A stretch of DNA of 51,761 bases from Deltaproteobacteria bacterium. GTDB taxonomy: Bacteria; Desulfobacterota; Binatia; UBA9968; JAJDTQ01. The stretch covers positions 1 to 51,761 of the forward strand of contig JAPOPM010000143.1 of the NCBI GenBank assembly GCA_026712905.1, in the 5' to 3' direction. Both the position numbers and the translations under genes were made by a program. The notes beneath the pieces are model-generated. The model was not told the origin of the DNA, did no database searches, and worked only from the letters and a program-made list of their open reading frames with translations. Positions 43,016 to 51,275 of the stretch are shown one piece after another. How positions within the stretch are numbered: the first letter of the stretch is position 1; every line of letters begins with the position of its first letter.

Positions 43016-46000
43016 ATGGTCCGTTTCTTCGCCGGCCACCCCACGGCGGCCAACCTCCTCATGCTCGGGTTCATCCTTTTGGGTCTCGTCTTCGCGGGAA
43101 CCGTGAAGCGCGAGACGTTTCCGGACGTCCCGGCCGATACCGTCGAGGTGCGGGTGCCGTGGCCCGGGGCCGCGGCCGCGGACGTGGAGCAGGGCATTTG
43201 TCTCAAGCTGGAGACCGCCGCGGACAGCGTGGACGAGCGCGAGGAGACCCGTTGCGAGGCGCGGGAAGGGGTGGCGGTGGCCAAGCTGGTCATGCGCGAA
43301 GGCGCCGATCTCGCACGCTTCCTGGAGGACGTCAAGAGCGAGGTGGACGGTATTCGGGACTTTCCCGCGGACGCCGAGGCGCCGGTGGTGCGTCAACTCG
43401 GCCGCGTGGACCTGGTGGCGTCCATCGCCGTGACCGGGCCGTTGCAACAGGAGGGACTCAAGGCCTACGCGGAACGCATGAAGGACGACCTGCTGGCCAT
43501 TCCGGGCGTGGCGCGGGTGCAACTCCAGGGCTTCTCCCAGCGGCAGATCCGCATCGAGGTGCCGGCGTCCACCATGCGCCAGTTCGGTCTCAGCGTGCGC
43601 GATCTGGCCGATGCGGTGGAACGCCAGAGCGTGATGCTGCCGGCGGGGTCGGTGCAGGCGCGGGACTCGACGGTGCTCATCCGTTTCGATGACGAACGGC
43701 GCATGCCGCGCACGTTCGAAGAACTGGTGGTGGTGGCCTCGGCAAGCGGCGCGGTGATCCGGCTGGGAGATGTCGCCAACATCACCGACCGGTTCGAGCG
43801 CGCCGAGGAAAAGAACATCTTCAACGGCCGGCGGGCGGCCTTTCTCATGGTGGAAAAGGGGCGCGCCGACGACACCCTGGAAGTCATCGGTGCGGTCAGG
43901 GCCTATCTCGATGAGCAAAGGGCGCTGGCGCCGCCGGGCATGGTCTTCGAGATCACCCGCGACGTGTCGTCCATCGTGCGCGACCGTCTCACCATGCTGT
44001 TGCGGAACGGCGCCCAGGGCCTCGTGCTGGTGTTCCTGGTCATGTGGCTGTTCTTCGGGCTGCGCTACTCCTTCTGGGTGGCCGCGGGCCTCCCGGTGGC
44101 GTTCATGGGCACCATCGCGGGGATGGCGGCCATCGGCTACTCGTTCGACATGGTCACGATGGTGGCCCTGCTCATCGCCGTCGGCCTGATGATGGACGAC
44201 GCCATCGTCATCGCCGAGAACATCGCGCGCCACCGCGCCGCGGGACGCTCCGTCATGGAGGCGGCGGTGGAAGGTACCCGGGAGGTGGCCCCGGGGGTTT
44301 TGGCGTCGTTCCTCACGACCATCGGCGTGTTCGGCGCCCTGGCGTTCCTGCGCGGCAACATCGGCGCCGTGATGGGGGTGTTGCCGGTGGTGCTGATCCT
44401 CACGTTGTCCTTCAGCCTGGTGGAGGCATTCCTGATCCTGCCGCATCACCTTCTGGGGACGTTGCGCGCCACGGGGGATGCACCGCCTCCCAGGATACGG
44501 GTCCTGTTCGACGCCGGCCTGGCGCGCTTCACGGAAGGGTTCGTCGGGCGTCTGGTGGACGCGGCGGTGTCCTGGCGCTACCTCACCGTGGGCGTCATCG
44601 CCGGCCTGTTTCTCGTGTCCGTGTCCGTCATGGTCGGCGGTGTGCTGAAGTTCAGGCTCTTTCCCGACATCGAGGGCAATGTCATCGAGGTGCGCTTGCT
44701 GCTTTCCCAGGGGACGCCGCTGGCTCGCACCGAGGCCGTGGTGGAACAGGTGGTGGCCGCCGTCCGGTCCGTGGACGAGGCCTACGCGAGCGGGCGGCCG
44801 GGCGGCAACAGGATGGTGCGGAACGTGGGGGTGCAGTTCAGTCGCAACCGCGAGGCCGGCGAGTCGGGTGAACATCTGGCCACCGTCACCGTGGACCTGG
44901 TGGGGCCCGACGCCCGCTACGCGTCGCTGGACGAGATCATGGACCGGTGGCGCGCGCGGGTGGGCATGCCGCCGGACGTCATCGCGTTGACCTTTGGCGA
45001 ACCGCAAGTGGGGCCGGGGGGAAGAGCCATCGACATTCGCCTGGTGGGGGAGGACGTGGCCTCGTTGAAGGCGGCGGCCACGGAGCTGCGGGAGTGGCTG
45101 CGCGGGTACGGCGGCGTTTTCGACCTGACCGACGATCTGCGTCTGGGCAAGCCGGAGCTGCGCGTGCGCCTGCGCGAAGGCGCGCTGGCTTTGGGGGTGA
45201 CGGCGGCCGAGGTGGCGCGCCAGCTTCGCGCGGCGTTCCAGGGGCGCCGCGCGGGCGAGTTCCAGGTCGGGACCGAGGACTACGAAATCGACGTCCGGCT
45301 GTACCAACGGGACCGGGACAGTCTTGCGGACCTCGCCCGCTTCACCGTCACCCTGCCCGCCGGCGAGCAGGTGCCGTTGCATGCCGTGGCGTCGCTGCGC
45401 TCGGAGCGCGGTTACAGCCGCATCCACCGCGTGGACGGCCGCCGGGCGGTAACCATCCAGGGCGACATCGATCCGGAGCGGGCCAACGCCGCGGAGATCA
45501 TCGCCGACACCCAGGCGCGTTTCGCACCCGGTCTGCTGGCGCGCTATCCGGGCGTGCGCATTGAGCTGGAGGGGCAGGCGGGCGAGTCGGCCGAGACCGG
45601 TTCGTCGCTCGGGCGGAACTTCATGGTGGGGCTCGCGGCCATCTTCCTCCTTCTGAGCTTCCAGTTCCGCGGCTACGTCGAGCCCTTGGTGATCATGGCG
45701 TCCATTCCCGTGGGTCTCGTGGGGGTGGTCGTCGGCCACCTCGCCTTGGGTCTCGATCTATCCATGCCCAGCCTCGTGGGCTTCGTCTCCCTTGCCGGCG
45801 TGGTGGTCAACAACGCCATCGTGCTGGTGACCTTCATCAAGATCCGCCGCGCCGGTGGCGAGTCCGCGGAGGCCGCCGCGCGCGGCGCCGCCCGGCAACG
45901 TTTCCGCGCCGTGCTGCTGACTTCGCTGACCACGGTGGCGGGGGTGCTGCCCTTGCTGATGGAGACGAGCCTCCAGGCCCAGGTGCTGATCCCGCTGGTG

Positions 46001-46144
46001 ACCAGCCTCGCCTTCGGCCTTGGCGCGTCCACGTTCCAGGTGTTGTTTCTCGTGCCCGCGCTTTATTGCATCGTGGACGACTACGGCGGCACGGTGGCGG
46101 TCGAGGCCGCCGTGGAGCCGGAGGCCGTGACACCGGCGCCGTAG
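43016..46144 (+). CDS. RND efflux pump permease (AcrB/HAE1 superfamily)
   Basis: A 1042-residue pump of normal length for the family. It has a first span at residues about 10-28, a large periplasmic domain, spans 2-6, a second periplasmic domain and the last six spans. Span 4 carries the acidic pair in IAVGLMMDDAIVIAENIARH that is typical of proton-driven RND pumps. The start has no strong ribosome-binding site but is 7 nt after the adaptor gene, suggesting translational coupling. Substrate is unknown; the linkage to a carboxylate transporter operon is notable. Confidence 0.93.
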   Translation: MVRFFAGHPTAANLLMLGFILLGLVFAGTVKRETFPDVPADTVEVRVPWPGAAAADVEQGICLKLETAADSVDEREETRCEAREGVAVAKLVMREGADLARFLEDVKSEVDGIRDFPADAEAPVVRQLGRVDLVASIAVTGPLQQEGLKAYAERMKDDLLAIPGVARVQLQGFSQRQIRIEVPASTMRQFGLSVRDLADAVERQSVMLPAGSVQARDSTVLIRFDDERRMPRTFEELVVVASASGAVIRLGDVANITDRFERAEEKNIFNGRRAAFLMVEKGRADDTLEVIGAVRAYLDEQRALAPPGMVFEITRDVSSIVRDRLTMLLRNGAQGLVLVFLVMWLFFGLRYSFWVAAGLPVAFMGTIAGMAAIGYSFDMVTMVALLIAVGLMMDDAIVIAENIARHRAAGRSVMEAAVEGTREVAPGVLASFLTTIGVFGALAFLRGNIGAVMGVLPVVLILTLSFSLVEAFLILPHHLLGTLRATGDAPPPRIRVLFDAGLARFTEGFVGRLVDAAVSWRYLTVGVIAGLFLVSVSVMVGGVLKFRLFPDIEGNVIEVRLLLSQGTPLARTEAVVEQVVAAVRSVDEAYASGRPGGNRMVRNVGVQFSRNREAGESGEHLATVTVDLVGPDARYASLDEIMDRWRARVGMPPDVIALTFGEPQVGPGGRAIDIRLVGEDVASLKAAATELREWLRGYGGVFDLTDDLRLGKPELRVRLREGALALGVTAAEVARQLRAAFQGRRAGEFQVGTEDYEIDVRLYQRDRDSLADLARFTVTLPAGEQVPLHAVASLRSERGYSRIHRVDGRRAVTIQGDIDPERANAAEIIADTQARFAPGLLARYPGVRIELEGQAGESAETGSSLGRNFMVGLAAIFLLLSFQFRGYVEPLVIMASIPVGLVGVVVGHLALGLDLSMPSLVGFVSLAGVVVNNAIVLVTFIKIRRAGGESAEAAARGAARQRFRAVLLTSLTTVAGVLPLLMETSLQAQVLIPLVTSLAFGLGASTFQVLFLVPALYCIVDDYGGTVAVEAAVEPEAVTPAP

Positions 46145-46239
46145 CCCGCGGTTCCGGCCGCGGAGCGGTTGCCGCCGGTATGATGGATCGGGACTTCCTG
46201 GAGTTGAAGTCCCGGCACTGCGCACTATATCCTGAGGTC

Positions 46240-46608
46240 ATGACATATCGAGAGCGCATGACAGGAACGTGGCGTCTGCACGAGTTCCGCTTCACCGACG
46301 CCGACGGCAACACCGGATCGGGTGAAGACGCGCCCGTGGTGGGCCGCATGGAGTACACCGCCGACGGCCACATGGCCACCGCCACCCGGCGGCCCGACGG
46401 CACCTATTTCAGCTACTTCGGGGAGTTCGAGCTCCAGGGCGACGTGGTGCTGCACCACATCGAGTTCGGCCACGATCCCCGGCTCGACGGCACCACTACC
46501 CGGCGGGAGGTGTCTTTCGAGGGGGAGCGGCTGGTATTGACCGCGGCGCCCCCGGTCATGGGCGGACCGGGCAGCCGGGCCTCGCTCATCTGGGAAAGGA
46601 TATCCTGA
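46240..46608 (+). CDS. Lipocalin-like domain protein
   Basis: A small beta-barrel protein of about 122 residues. Family features are MTGTWRLHEFRFTDADG near the N-terminus and VVGRMEYTADGHMATATRR, which fit the lipocalin-like family. The start is uncertain: in-frame ATGs lie at 46180, 46183, 46240 and 46258. I prefer 46240, which has GAGG just upstream and begins close to the conserved domain. The prpF-like gene follows after 2 nt. Confidence 0.7.
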   Translation: MTYRERMTGTWRLHEFRFTDADGNTGSGEDAPVVGRMEYTADGHMATATRRPDGTYFSYFGEFELQGDVVLHHIEFGHDPRLDGTTTRREVSFEGERLVLTAAPPVMGGPGSRASLIWERIS

Positions 46609-46610
46609 CC

Positions 46611-47708
46611 ATGGCAAGACAGACCGCGATTCCCTGTACGATGATGCGCGGCGGCACCTCGCGCGGGCCGTACTTCCTGGCCGGCGACCTGCCGGCCGAC
46701 GAGGCCACGCGCGACGAGGTGCTGTTGGCGGCCATGGGCTCCCCCGACCAGCGCCAGATCGACGGCGTGGGCGGCGCCACGACCCTCACCAGCAAGGTCG
46801 CCATCGTGTCGCCGTCGGACCACTCCTGGGCGGACGTGGACTACCTCTTCGCACAGGTGTCGGTGGACAAGGCGCTGGTCGACTACAGCCCCACCTGCGG
46901 CAACATGCTGGCGGGCATCGGCCCCTTCGCCATCGAGCACGGAATCGTGCCCTCGGACGATCCCCGGACCGTCGTGAACATCCGCAACGTGAACACGGAC
47001 TCGCTCATCGAGGCGGTGGTGGAGACTCCCGAAGGGTACGTCGAGTACGACGGCGCCACCGCCATCGACGGGGTCCCGGGCACGGCGGCGCCCATCCTGC
47101 TGAACTTCATGGACGTCATCGGCTCCAAGACCGGGGCGCTCTTCCCAACCGGGCAGCGCAGGGAAGTCATCGAAGGCGTGGAGGTGAGTTGCGTGGACGT
47201 GGCCATGCCCATGGTGCTGACCACGGCCGCGAGCATGGGCATCCGCGGCGACGAGGGCAAGGCCGAGCTGGACGCCAACCGGGAGTTGCTGGAGAAGCTG
47301 GAAGCCGTCCGGGTCGTGGCCGGCGAGAAGATGGGGCTGGGCGACGTGCGCGGCAAGGTCATTCCCAAGTTCGGCATCCTCTCCCGGCCGCGTCATGGCG
47401 GCACGCTCACGTCGCGCTACTTCGTGCCCACGGACTGCCACGCGGCCCACGCGGTGTCCGGCGCCATCTGCGTCGGGAGCTGCGCCCTGGTGCCCGGCAC
47501 CGTCGCCGACGGCATCGCGGAGACCAAGGGCGGCTTCTCCGAGATGGTGGAGATCGAGCATCCCAGCGGGTCCATCACCGTGGCGTTCGAGCTGAGCGGC
47601 GTCGGCGACGACTTCGCGCTGACCAAGGCGGGCGTGGTGCGCACCACCCGCAAGCTCTTCCAGGGACAGATCTACGTGCCCGGGCGGGTGTGGAGCCCGC
47701 GCCTGTAG
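46611..47708 (+). CDS. PrpF-family isomerase (4-oxalomesaconate tautomerase/methylaconitate isomerase-like)
   Basis: A 365-residue protein of the PrpF family, diaminopimelate-epimerase fold. The conserved start IPCTMMRGGTSRGPYFL, the motif IDGVGGATTLTSKVAIV and the active-site cysteine motif SPTCGNMLAG are all present. Members isomerise unsaturated tricarboxylates such as 4-oxalomesaconate (GalD) or 2-methylaconitate (PrpF). A tricarboxylate substrate would fit the TTT transporter upstream, but no prpC, prpD or gal genes are nearby. Confidence 0.88.
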   Translation: MARQTAIPCTMMRGGTSRGPYFLAGDLPADEATRDEVLLAAMGSPDQRQIDGVGGATTLTSKVAIVSPSDHSWADVDYLFAQVSVDKALVDYSPTCGNMLAGIGPFAIEHGIVPSDDPRTVVNIRNVNTDSLIEAVVETPEGYVEYDGATAIDGVPGTAAPILLNFMDVIGSKTGALFPTGQRREVIEGVEVSCVDVAMPMVLTTAASMGIRGDEGKAELDANRELLEKLEAVRVVAGEKMGLGDVRGKVIPKFGILSRPRHGGTLTSRYFVPTDCHAAHAVSGAICVGSCALVPGTVADGIAETKGGFSEMVEIEHPSGSITVAFELSGVGDDFALTKAGVVRTTRKLFQGQIYVPGRVWSPRL

Positions 47709-47724
47709 GCAGGCGGGGTGCTTC

Positions 47725-48897
47725 ATGTACGTGACCTTTCTCGAATGCTCGCGTTGCGGAACGCGGCATGAACGCCGGCAGCTTCACAACCTCTGCCGCG
47801 AATGCGCCAAGCCGCTGCTGGTGCGTTACGACCTGGCGCGGGCGGGCGGGACCCTGACGCGCGAGAGCCTGCGGAAGCGGGTGGCGAGTCTGTGGCGCTA
47901 CCGCGAGGTGCTGCCGGTCATGGACGACGCGGCGGTCACCACGCTGGGGGAGGGGTGGACGCCGCTGGCCCATGCCCGCCGGCTCGGTGAGCGGCTGGGC
48001 ATGAGCCGGCTCCATCTCAAGGACGAGTCCTCGAACCCCACCGGATCCTTCAAGGCGCGCGGCATGACCGCGGCGGTGTCCATGGCCCTGGAACTGGGGG
48101 CGGAGCGCCTGGCGGTGCCGTCGGCGGGGAATGCCGCCGGGGCGCTGGCGGCGTACGCAGCCAAGGCGGGCTTGGCGGCGCACATCTATATGCCGCGGGA
48201 CGCGCCGCCCGTGAACATCGTGGAGTGCCGGCAGTACGGCGCCGACGTGGTCCTGGTGGACGGCTTCATCAACGACTGCGGGCGCATCATCGGGGAGAAG
48301 AAGGAGCGCGAGGGCTGGTTCGACGTGTCGACCCTGAAGGAGCCCTACCGGATCGAGGGCAAGACGACAATGGGCTACGAGCTGGCAGAGCAGATGGACT
48401 GGACGCTGCCGGACGTGCTGCTGTACCCTACGGGCGGCGGCACCGGCCTCATCGGCATGTGGAAGGCCTTCGACGAAATGGAAGAGCTGGGCTGGATCGA
48501 CTCGCGGCGCCCGCGCATGGTCTCGATCCAGGCCGAGGGGTGCGCGCCCATCGTCGAGGCGTTCGAGGCCGGCGCGGACGCGGCGGAGGCGGTGACCCAG
48601 CCGGCCACCGTGGCCGCGGGCCTGCGCGTGCCCGTGGCCATCGGCGACTTCATGATCCTGCGCATCGTGCGGGAGAGCGGCGGTTGCGCCGTGAGCGTGT
48701 CCGACGCCGAAATCCTGGAGGACGTGCGCGAGATCGGCGCCACCGAGGGCATCTTCGTGGCGCCGGAAAGCGCCGCCTGTCTGGCGGCCCTGCGCCGATT
48801 GCTGGAACAGGGCACGGTGGGCCGGGACGAGCGGGTGGTGCTGATGATCACCGGCTCCGGGCTCAAGTACCCGCACCTTTGGAGCGAGCCTTCTTGA
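47725..48897 (+). CDS. thrC: Threonine synthase-like PLP enzyme
   Basis: A 390-residue PLP enzyme of the threonine synthase group. A zinc-ribbon-like N-terminus has C8-x2-C11 and C24-x2-C27. The PLP lysine is Lys110 in ESSNPTGSFKARGM. The glycine-rich phosphate loop YPTGGGTGLIGMWK is present. It may make threonine from O-phosphohomoserine; other homologues act on related substrates, and no thrA or thrB is adjacent. Its stop overlaps the TTG start of the next gene. Confidence 0.85.
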   Translation: MYVTFLECSRCGTRHERRQLHNLCRECAKPLLVRYDLARAGGTLTRESLRKRVASLWRYREVLPVMDDAAVTTLGEGWTPLAHARRLGERLGMSRLHLKDESSNPTGSFKARGMTAAVSMALELGAERLAVPSAGNAAGALAAYAAKAGLAAHIYMPRDAPPVNIVECRQYGADVVLVDGFINDCGRIIGEKKEREGWFDVSTLKEPYRIEGKTTMGYELAEQMDWTLPDVLLYPTGGGTGLIGMWKAFDEMEELGWIDSRRPRMVSIQAEGCAPIVEAFEAGADAAEAVTQPATVAAGLRVPVAIGDFMILRIVRESGGCAVSVSDAEILEDVREIGATEGIFVAPESAACLAALRRLLEQGTVGRDERVVLMITGSGLKYPHLWSEPS

Positions 48898-49613
48898 AGA
48901 CCCTCGTGGGCACCAGCGGCTACGCCTACAAGCCGTGGAAGGGCAAGTTCTATCCGGCGCGACTGCCGGACAAGGAGATGCTGCCGTTCTACGCCGAGCG
49001 TTTCGGCACGGTGGAGATCAACCATACCTTCTATCGCATGCCCGCGGACCCGGTGCTGGCGCGCTGGTGCGAGCAGGTGCCGGAGGACTTCTCCTTTTCC
49101 GTGAAGGCGTCCCGCGCCATCACCCACCACGCGCGCCTCAAGGAGGCCGCGGACGCGGTGGCGTTCCTGTTCCAGCGGCTGGAGACCCTGGGCTCCAGGC
49201 TTGGGCCGGTGCTGTTCCAGTTGCCGCCCAACATGCGGCTGGACCTGCCGCGCCTTCAGGCCTTCCTCGCCGTGCTGCCCCAGGGGCGCCCGGTGGCCAT
49301 GGAGTTCCGCCACATCTCGTGGTTCGACGAGACGGTCTTCGAGACCCTGCGGGAGCGCGACGTGGCCCTGTGCGTGGCCGACGGCGAACTGAAGGAAGAG
49401 GCTCCGTTCGTGTCCACGGCGAGTTGGGGCTATCTTCGTCTGCGGGCCGTGGAATACACCGACGCGGCCATCGGCGCGTGGGCGGAGCGGGTGCGCGGGC
49501 AGGAATGGGCGCGGGCGTACGTGTTCTTCAAGCATGAGGACGAGGCCACGGGTCCGCGGCTGGCGCGGCGGTTCATCGAGATGATGGGAGAGCGACAGGG
49601 AAGGGGAACATGA
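48894..49613 (+). CDS. DUF72 (YecE-like) family protein
   Basis: A 239-residue TIM-barrel-like protein of the DUF72 family, whose function is unknown. The N-terminus VGTSGYAYKPWKGKFYP, the motif EINHTFYRMP and the later SVKASRAITH are the family signature. No ATG fits; I choose the TTG at 48894, overlapping the threonine synthase stop (TTGA), with GGAG about 12 nt upstream. The GTG at 48906 is a less likely alternative. Confidence 0.85.
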   Translation: MKTLVGTSGYAYKPWKGKFYPARLPDKEMLPFYAERFGTVEINHTFYRMPADPVLARWCEQVPEDFSFSVKASRAITHHARLKEAADAVAFLFQRLETLGSRLGPVLFQLPPNMRLDLPRLQAFLAVLPQGRPVAMEFRHISWFDETVFETLRERDVALCVADGELKEEAPFVSTASWGYLRLRAVEYTDAAIGAWAERVRGQEWARAYVFFKHEDEATGPRLARRFIEMMGERQGRGT

Positions 49614-50431
49614 CATTGACAACCATCGAGAAATGGCCTGACGACGCGAAAGTGGCGGTCCTGGTGACGCCGATGTTCGAGACCTGGTCCGTGGGCAAGG
49701 CGCCGTCCTATTCGCCCATGTCCTCGCCGCTCAAGCCCGGCGTGGTGGACCGGCTCGGAGTCTCCTGGTCCGAATACGGCGGGCGCACCGGAGTCTGGCG
49801 CTTCATGAAGATCTTCCGGGAGTTCGATGTGCCGGCCACGGTGTGCGTGAGCGGGCGCTCGGCGGAGATGTTCCCGGAGGCGGTCAAGGCGTTGCACGAC
49901 AACGGGCACGAACTGGCGGGCCATTCGTACACCCAGGACACCTTCCTCACCGATCTTTCGGCGGAGGAGGAGCAGGCGGTGATCGGGCGCTGCTTCGATC
50001 TCATCCAAGGTGTGGCGGGCGTGCGGCCGGTGGGTTGGCTGAGTCCGCGGGCGACGCCCACGGAGCACACCGCTGGGTTTCTGGCGGAGGCCGGGTGCGT
50101 CTGGCACGGCGATTACAACGACACCGACGTGCCCTACCGCATGGCCACCGGCTCGGGGGACATCGTGGCCATCCCTCACAGCGACTTCGCGGACAACCGG
50201 GTGCTGCGGGGCAGTCCGCGCGACTTCCTCAACGTCTACAAGGACACCTTCGACTTCCTGTACCGGTCCGACGCCCCGGAGATGATCAACCTCACGGTTC
50301 ACGCGCACTTCGGCGGCCGGCCCATGATCGCCGCCGTGCTGACCGAGATCCTCCGCTACATGAAGGGTTTCTCCCGGGTCTGGTTCGCGCGCCACGACGA
50401 GGTGGCGCGCTGGGTGTTGGAGCAGGGGTAG
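49610..50431 (+). CDS. Polysaccharide deacetylase-family protein (PuuE/allantoinase-like)
   Basis: A 273-residue NodB-fold protein. The region FDVPATVCVSGRSAEMFPEA and the motif HDNGHELAGHSYTQ, with the two metal-binding histidines, match the PuuE-like branch of this family, and LSPRATPTEHT follows. Members of the branch act on allantoin or small amides as well as polysaccharides; there is no signal peptide, so a cytoplasmic small-molecule substrate is more likely. The start overlaps the DUF72 stop. Confidence 0.85.
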   Translation: MTLTTIEKWPDDAKVAVLVTPMFETWSVGKAPSYSPMSSPLKPGVVDRLGVSWSEYGGRTGVWRFMKIFREFDVPATVCVSGRSAEMFPEAVKALHDNGHELAGHSYTQDTFLTDLSAEEEQAVIGRCFDLIQGVAGVRPVGWLSPRATPTEHTAGFLAEAGCVWHGDYNDTDVPYRMATGSGDIVAIPHSDFADNRVLRGSPRDFLNVYKDTFDFLYRSDAPEMINLTVHAHFGGRPMIAAVLTEILRYMKGFSRVWFARHDEVARWVLEQG

Positions 50432-50458
50432 GGAGTCTATCGCCGACGCCCGCGAAGG

Positions 50459-50520
50459 GTCATTCCCGCGAAAGCTTGTCCTCGACCTCGATCGGGGACG
50501 GGAAGCCAGGAGGCGTGGGG
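50459..50520. repeat. REP-like repeat, variant copy
   Basis: Begins GTCATTCCCGCGAAAGCTTG and ends GGGAAGCCAGGAGGCGTGGG, with a longer middle segment containing TCGACCTCGATCGGGGACGG. It shares the outer parts of the hairpin unit at 5583-5618 but has a different centre. It fills the gap between convergent genes. Confidence 0.65.
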
Positions 50521-51096
50521 CTACCCCAGCGGTATGTCCACGCCGTTGAGGGTCAGCTCCGGCACCACCTCCACCGGGCGCCGCAGGGTGTTGGTGGCGT
50601 AGCAGGAACGTTCCAGCGCCTCGGTGAACTCGACGATACGCTCCTGGCTGTCCGGGCTTTGCAGATCGAGACGGTACACGAGCCGGGTGCACGCCGACGG
50701 CACGTCCGACAGCCCGAACTTGCCCTTCTGGTCGAACTCGCCGCGCACCGACATCTCGGCGCGCTCGATGCGGATGTCCATGAATGACGCCAACTGCGTC
50801 ACCTGGCTGAGCATTCAGAACCCGATGGACGCGATAAAGTACTGGAGCGGGGCCGCACCCTTGCCGGTGCCGCCGCGCGATTCCGGCTCGTCGCACAGGA
50901 TGGTGTAACCTTCCGATGTCCTGGCTTCCTTCAGGTGGTCGTTGACCAGGCGGATGCGCGCCTCGTGCACCGTGACCGCCTTGGCCGGATCCTCCCGGTA
51001 GAGTTTCTGGCGGCGCTCGAAGAGGGCCTTGTGGTGGCTGTAGTCGATAGAGCAGCAGCCGGGATCGTCGAGTTCGCGTTCTTCGTCGATGGCCAT
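50521..51096 (-). CDS. OsmC-like protein with in-frame TGA: candidate selenoprotein
   Basis: Two abutting frames, 51096-50818 and 50814-50521, are in the same phase and separated only by TGA at 50817-50815. Read through, they give 191 residues of an OsmC/Ohr-like thiol peroxidase fold. The TGA is codon 94, in the context LQYFIASIGF-U-MLSQVTQL. This is where the family has its peroxidatic cysteine, on the long helix after the (L)LAAxGxC motif. The second conserved cysteine is Cys165 in ERSCYATNTL. The ATG at 51096 has a perfect GGAGG; the ATG directly after the TGA has no ribosome-binding site. A SECIS-like hairpin follows. The alternative is a nonsense mutation or a sequencing error. The N-terminus has about 40 extra residues with a Cys14-Cys15 pair. 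Confidence 0.8.
50785..50817 (-). promoter_or_regulatory. Candidate bacterial SECIS element
   Basis: After the TGA (50817-50815), the minus strand reads 19 nt to an apical loop AGTTG (50795-50791). The loop is closed by the perfect 6-bp stem TGACGC (50801-50796) and GCGTCA (50790-50785); two G-T pairs can extend it. A guanine among the first two loop bases, a following U and a spacing of 16-37 nt are the features expected in bacterial selenocysteine insertion elements. Confidence 0.65.
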
Positions 51097-51275
51097 GTAT
51101 CCTCCGTTTCCGTTGTGTCGGCCTCCGTTTCTTCGCCCGAAAGCATGCGCGTGTCAAGCAGGGGAAGGGGCCGGGCCCGAGTCTCCTAAACAACAGACGG
51201 GATTTTGATTAGACTTGAATGTGGCGCGAGGGACGGAACGCGCGCCGTCCGAAATTCCCGAGTAACAGGTGACCT

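Noticed and set aside
50521-50814. Separate 97-residue gene starting at the ATG right after the TGA
   Set aside because: It has no ribosome-binding site, starts in the middle of the conserved OsmC helix and is in phase with the upstream half.
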